From an uncultured Gemmatimonadota bacterium (GTDB lineage: Bacteria > Gemmatimonadota > Gemmatimonadetes > Gemmatimonadales > Gemmatimonadaceae), in contig CAMLDY010000118.1 of the NCBI GenBank assembly GCA_946478895.1, forward strand, positions 1 to 7,470: a stretch of 7,470 nt of DNA, read 5' to 3'. How positions within the stretch are numbered: the stretch's first letter is position 1; each line of letters begins with the position of its first letter. Shown piece after piece: positions 6,813 to 7,470 of the stretch. A program made the translations under genes and the position numbers. The notes under the pieces were generated by a model. That model saw nothing but the letters and a program-made list of their open reading frames with translations. It searched no databases and was not told the DNA's origin.

Positions 6813-6902
6813 CTCTACCTTACGGTTGCCTGACTATAGGCGCCGCGTCTTCATGACATGCTGAAGGCCCTAAGAAAGCCGGCGGCGATTTCCCAACGTT
6901 TC

Positions 6903-6909
6903 AGGAGAG
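6903..6909 (+). promoter_or_regulatory. Strong Shine-Dalgarno of pilin B
   Basis: AGGAGAG lies 6 nt before the ATG at 6916. This fixes the pilin B start and predicts high translation, in contrast with the weak site before pilin A. Confidence 0.8.
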
Positions 6910-6915
6910 TCTTAA

Positions 6916-7281
6916 ATGAGCAACAAAAAGGGTTTTACCCTCATTGAGCTTCTGATCGTGGTCGTCATCATCGGCATTCTTGCCGCGATCGCGATTCCGA
7001 AGTTCGCGAACACGAAGGAGAAGGCCTACCTTGCTGCGATGAAGTCTGACCTTCGCAACATGGCGACCTACGAAGAGCAGTACGCTGCCGACAACGGTGG
7101 TGCTTACTTCTCGGGAACCGCGACCGCTGCGGCTCCTCTCCAGGGCTTCAGCCCCTCGCAGAACGTCACGGTTGTCGTGACCGCAGTTGGTGGCCCGCCG
7201 CCGTCGTGGAGCGCGACCGCTACGCACACGCAGACTGCGAAGACCTGCGACATGACCAACGGTGTGATCACCTGCACCTGA
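6916..7281 (+). CDS. Type IV pilin-like protein (pilin B)
   Basis: This 121-residue prepilin is a paralogue of pilin A. The leader M-S-N-K-K-G is followed by G^F-T-L-I-E with Glu at +5 and a hydrophobic alpha-1 helix ending A-I-P-K-F. The mature chain is 115 residues, the same length as in pilin A, with 88 identical positions by my hand alignment (about 76%). The helix and the K-S-D-L-R-N...T-Y-E-E-Q-Y-A-A-D-N core are almost invariant. Differences cluster in the C-terminal half, where many are Ser/Thr exchanges. The Cys pair C-D-M...T-C-T closes a small D-loop, and an N-V-T sequon is shared with pilin A. A strong ribosome site, a possible RpoN promoter and a strong terminator suggest a highly expressed single-gene unit. 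It would be exported, cleaved by prepilin peptidase and assembled into a pilus or pseudopilus. Which of the two is the major subunit cannot be told from sequence. Confidence 0.94.
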   Translation: MSNKKGFTLIELLIVVVIIGILAAIAIPKFANTKEKAYLAAMKSDLRNMATYEEQYAADNGGAYFSGTATAAAPLQGFSPSQNVTVVVTAVGGPPPSWSATATHTQTAKTCDMTNGVITCT

Positions 7282-7304
7282 TTACAGGCTTCATTGGCAT
7301 GAGA

Positions 7305-7341
7305 GAAACGGAGCGTCTTTCGACGCTCCGTTTTTCTTTTT
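7305..7341 (+). terminator. Intrinsic terminator of pilin B
   Basis: aaacggagcgtc (7306-7317) pairs perfectly with gacgctccgttt (7322-7333) across a 4-nt loop. The stem runs into tttttcttttt (7331-7341). It begins 24 nt past the pilin B stop codon, a textbook Rho-independent terminator. The remaining bases to 7470 show no supportable gene. Confidence 0.92.
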
Positions 7342-7470
7342 CTCGGCTTCTCGGACCTGAGCGCTGCGGCTGGCCACCACCTGAACGGAAGCGGGCAGCT
7401 GCAAGCGTGACAGCAGCTACGCTGACAGCTCTCGGGAGACATCGCGTCTCGCCGTCCTGGTCCGCAGGTG

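Larger units (their letters stand above)
6642..6915. other. Divergent intergenic region between the methyltransferase and pilin B
   Basis: This stretch separates the minus-strand operon from pilin B. It contains a direct repeat gggttgca (6684-6691 and 6703-6710, 19 bp apart), another repeat ggttgcct (6807-6814 and 6825-6832), and a candidate sigma-54 promoter for pilin B. The methyltransferase promoter and start codon must lie in the left part, but I cannot place them. A plus-strand sigma-70 alternative (TTGCCT at 6809 with TATAGG at 6835) has poor spacing. Confidence 0.5.

Noticed and set aside
7342..7470. Possible start of another gene or terminator at the right edge
   Set aside because: Only short dyads and a tgacagc repeat are visible. 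No frame with coding character is supported in this fragment.

Overview
The window is GC-rich bacterial DNA with dense coding. The gene content is a quinoprotein dehydrogenase, two near-identical short type IV pilin-like proteins, a DPM1-like glycosyltransferase, a SAM methyltransferase and a large polytopic membrane protein of glycosyltransferase C type. Together with the composition, this suggests a Gram-negative soil or freshwater lineage such as Gemmatimonadota. The lineage is an inference from style, not a marker-gene assignment.

Layout, left to right. (1) A PQQ-dependent dehydrogenase of the glucose dehydrogenase type is truncated by the left edge and ends at 1749. It converges on a 127-residue two-helix membrane protein on the minus strand (1760-2143). 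(2) A minus-strand type IV pilin-like gene (pilin A, 2262-2630) is followed by a strong intrinsic terminator. (3) A divergent intergenic region leads to a plus-strand family 2 glycosyltransferase (about 2891-3613). (4) A roughly 193-bp non-coding element has a 29-bp perfect inverted repeat at its arms and a 10-bp-period degenerate tandem array inside. It fills the gap between the glycosyltransferase and the convergent operon. (5) A minus-strand two-gene operon has a SAM methyltransferase (about 6641-5910) followed 4 bp later by a 694-residue membrane protein (5905-3821). (6) A second divergent intergenic region carries a plausible sigma-54-type promoter and leads to pilin B (6916-7281), which has its own strong terminator. 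The last 130 bp hold no supportable gene.

The two pilins are paralogues, about 76% identical over the mature protein. They point outward from a cassette of three envelope- or glycan-type genes. A reasonable but unproven reading is that the cassette makes or attaches a glycan, possibly on the pilins or on another surface polymer. No RNA genes, CRISPR arrays or transposases were recognised. The most unusual signals are the palindromic decamer element, the inverted pilin pair, and the lack of an ordinary start codon in both the methyltransferase and the glycosyltransferase.
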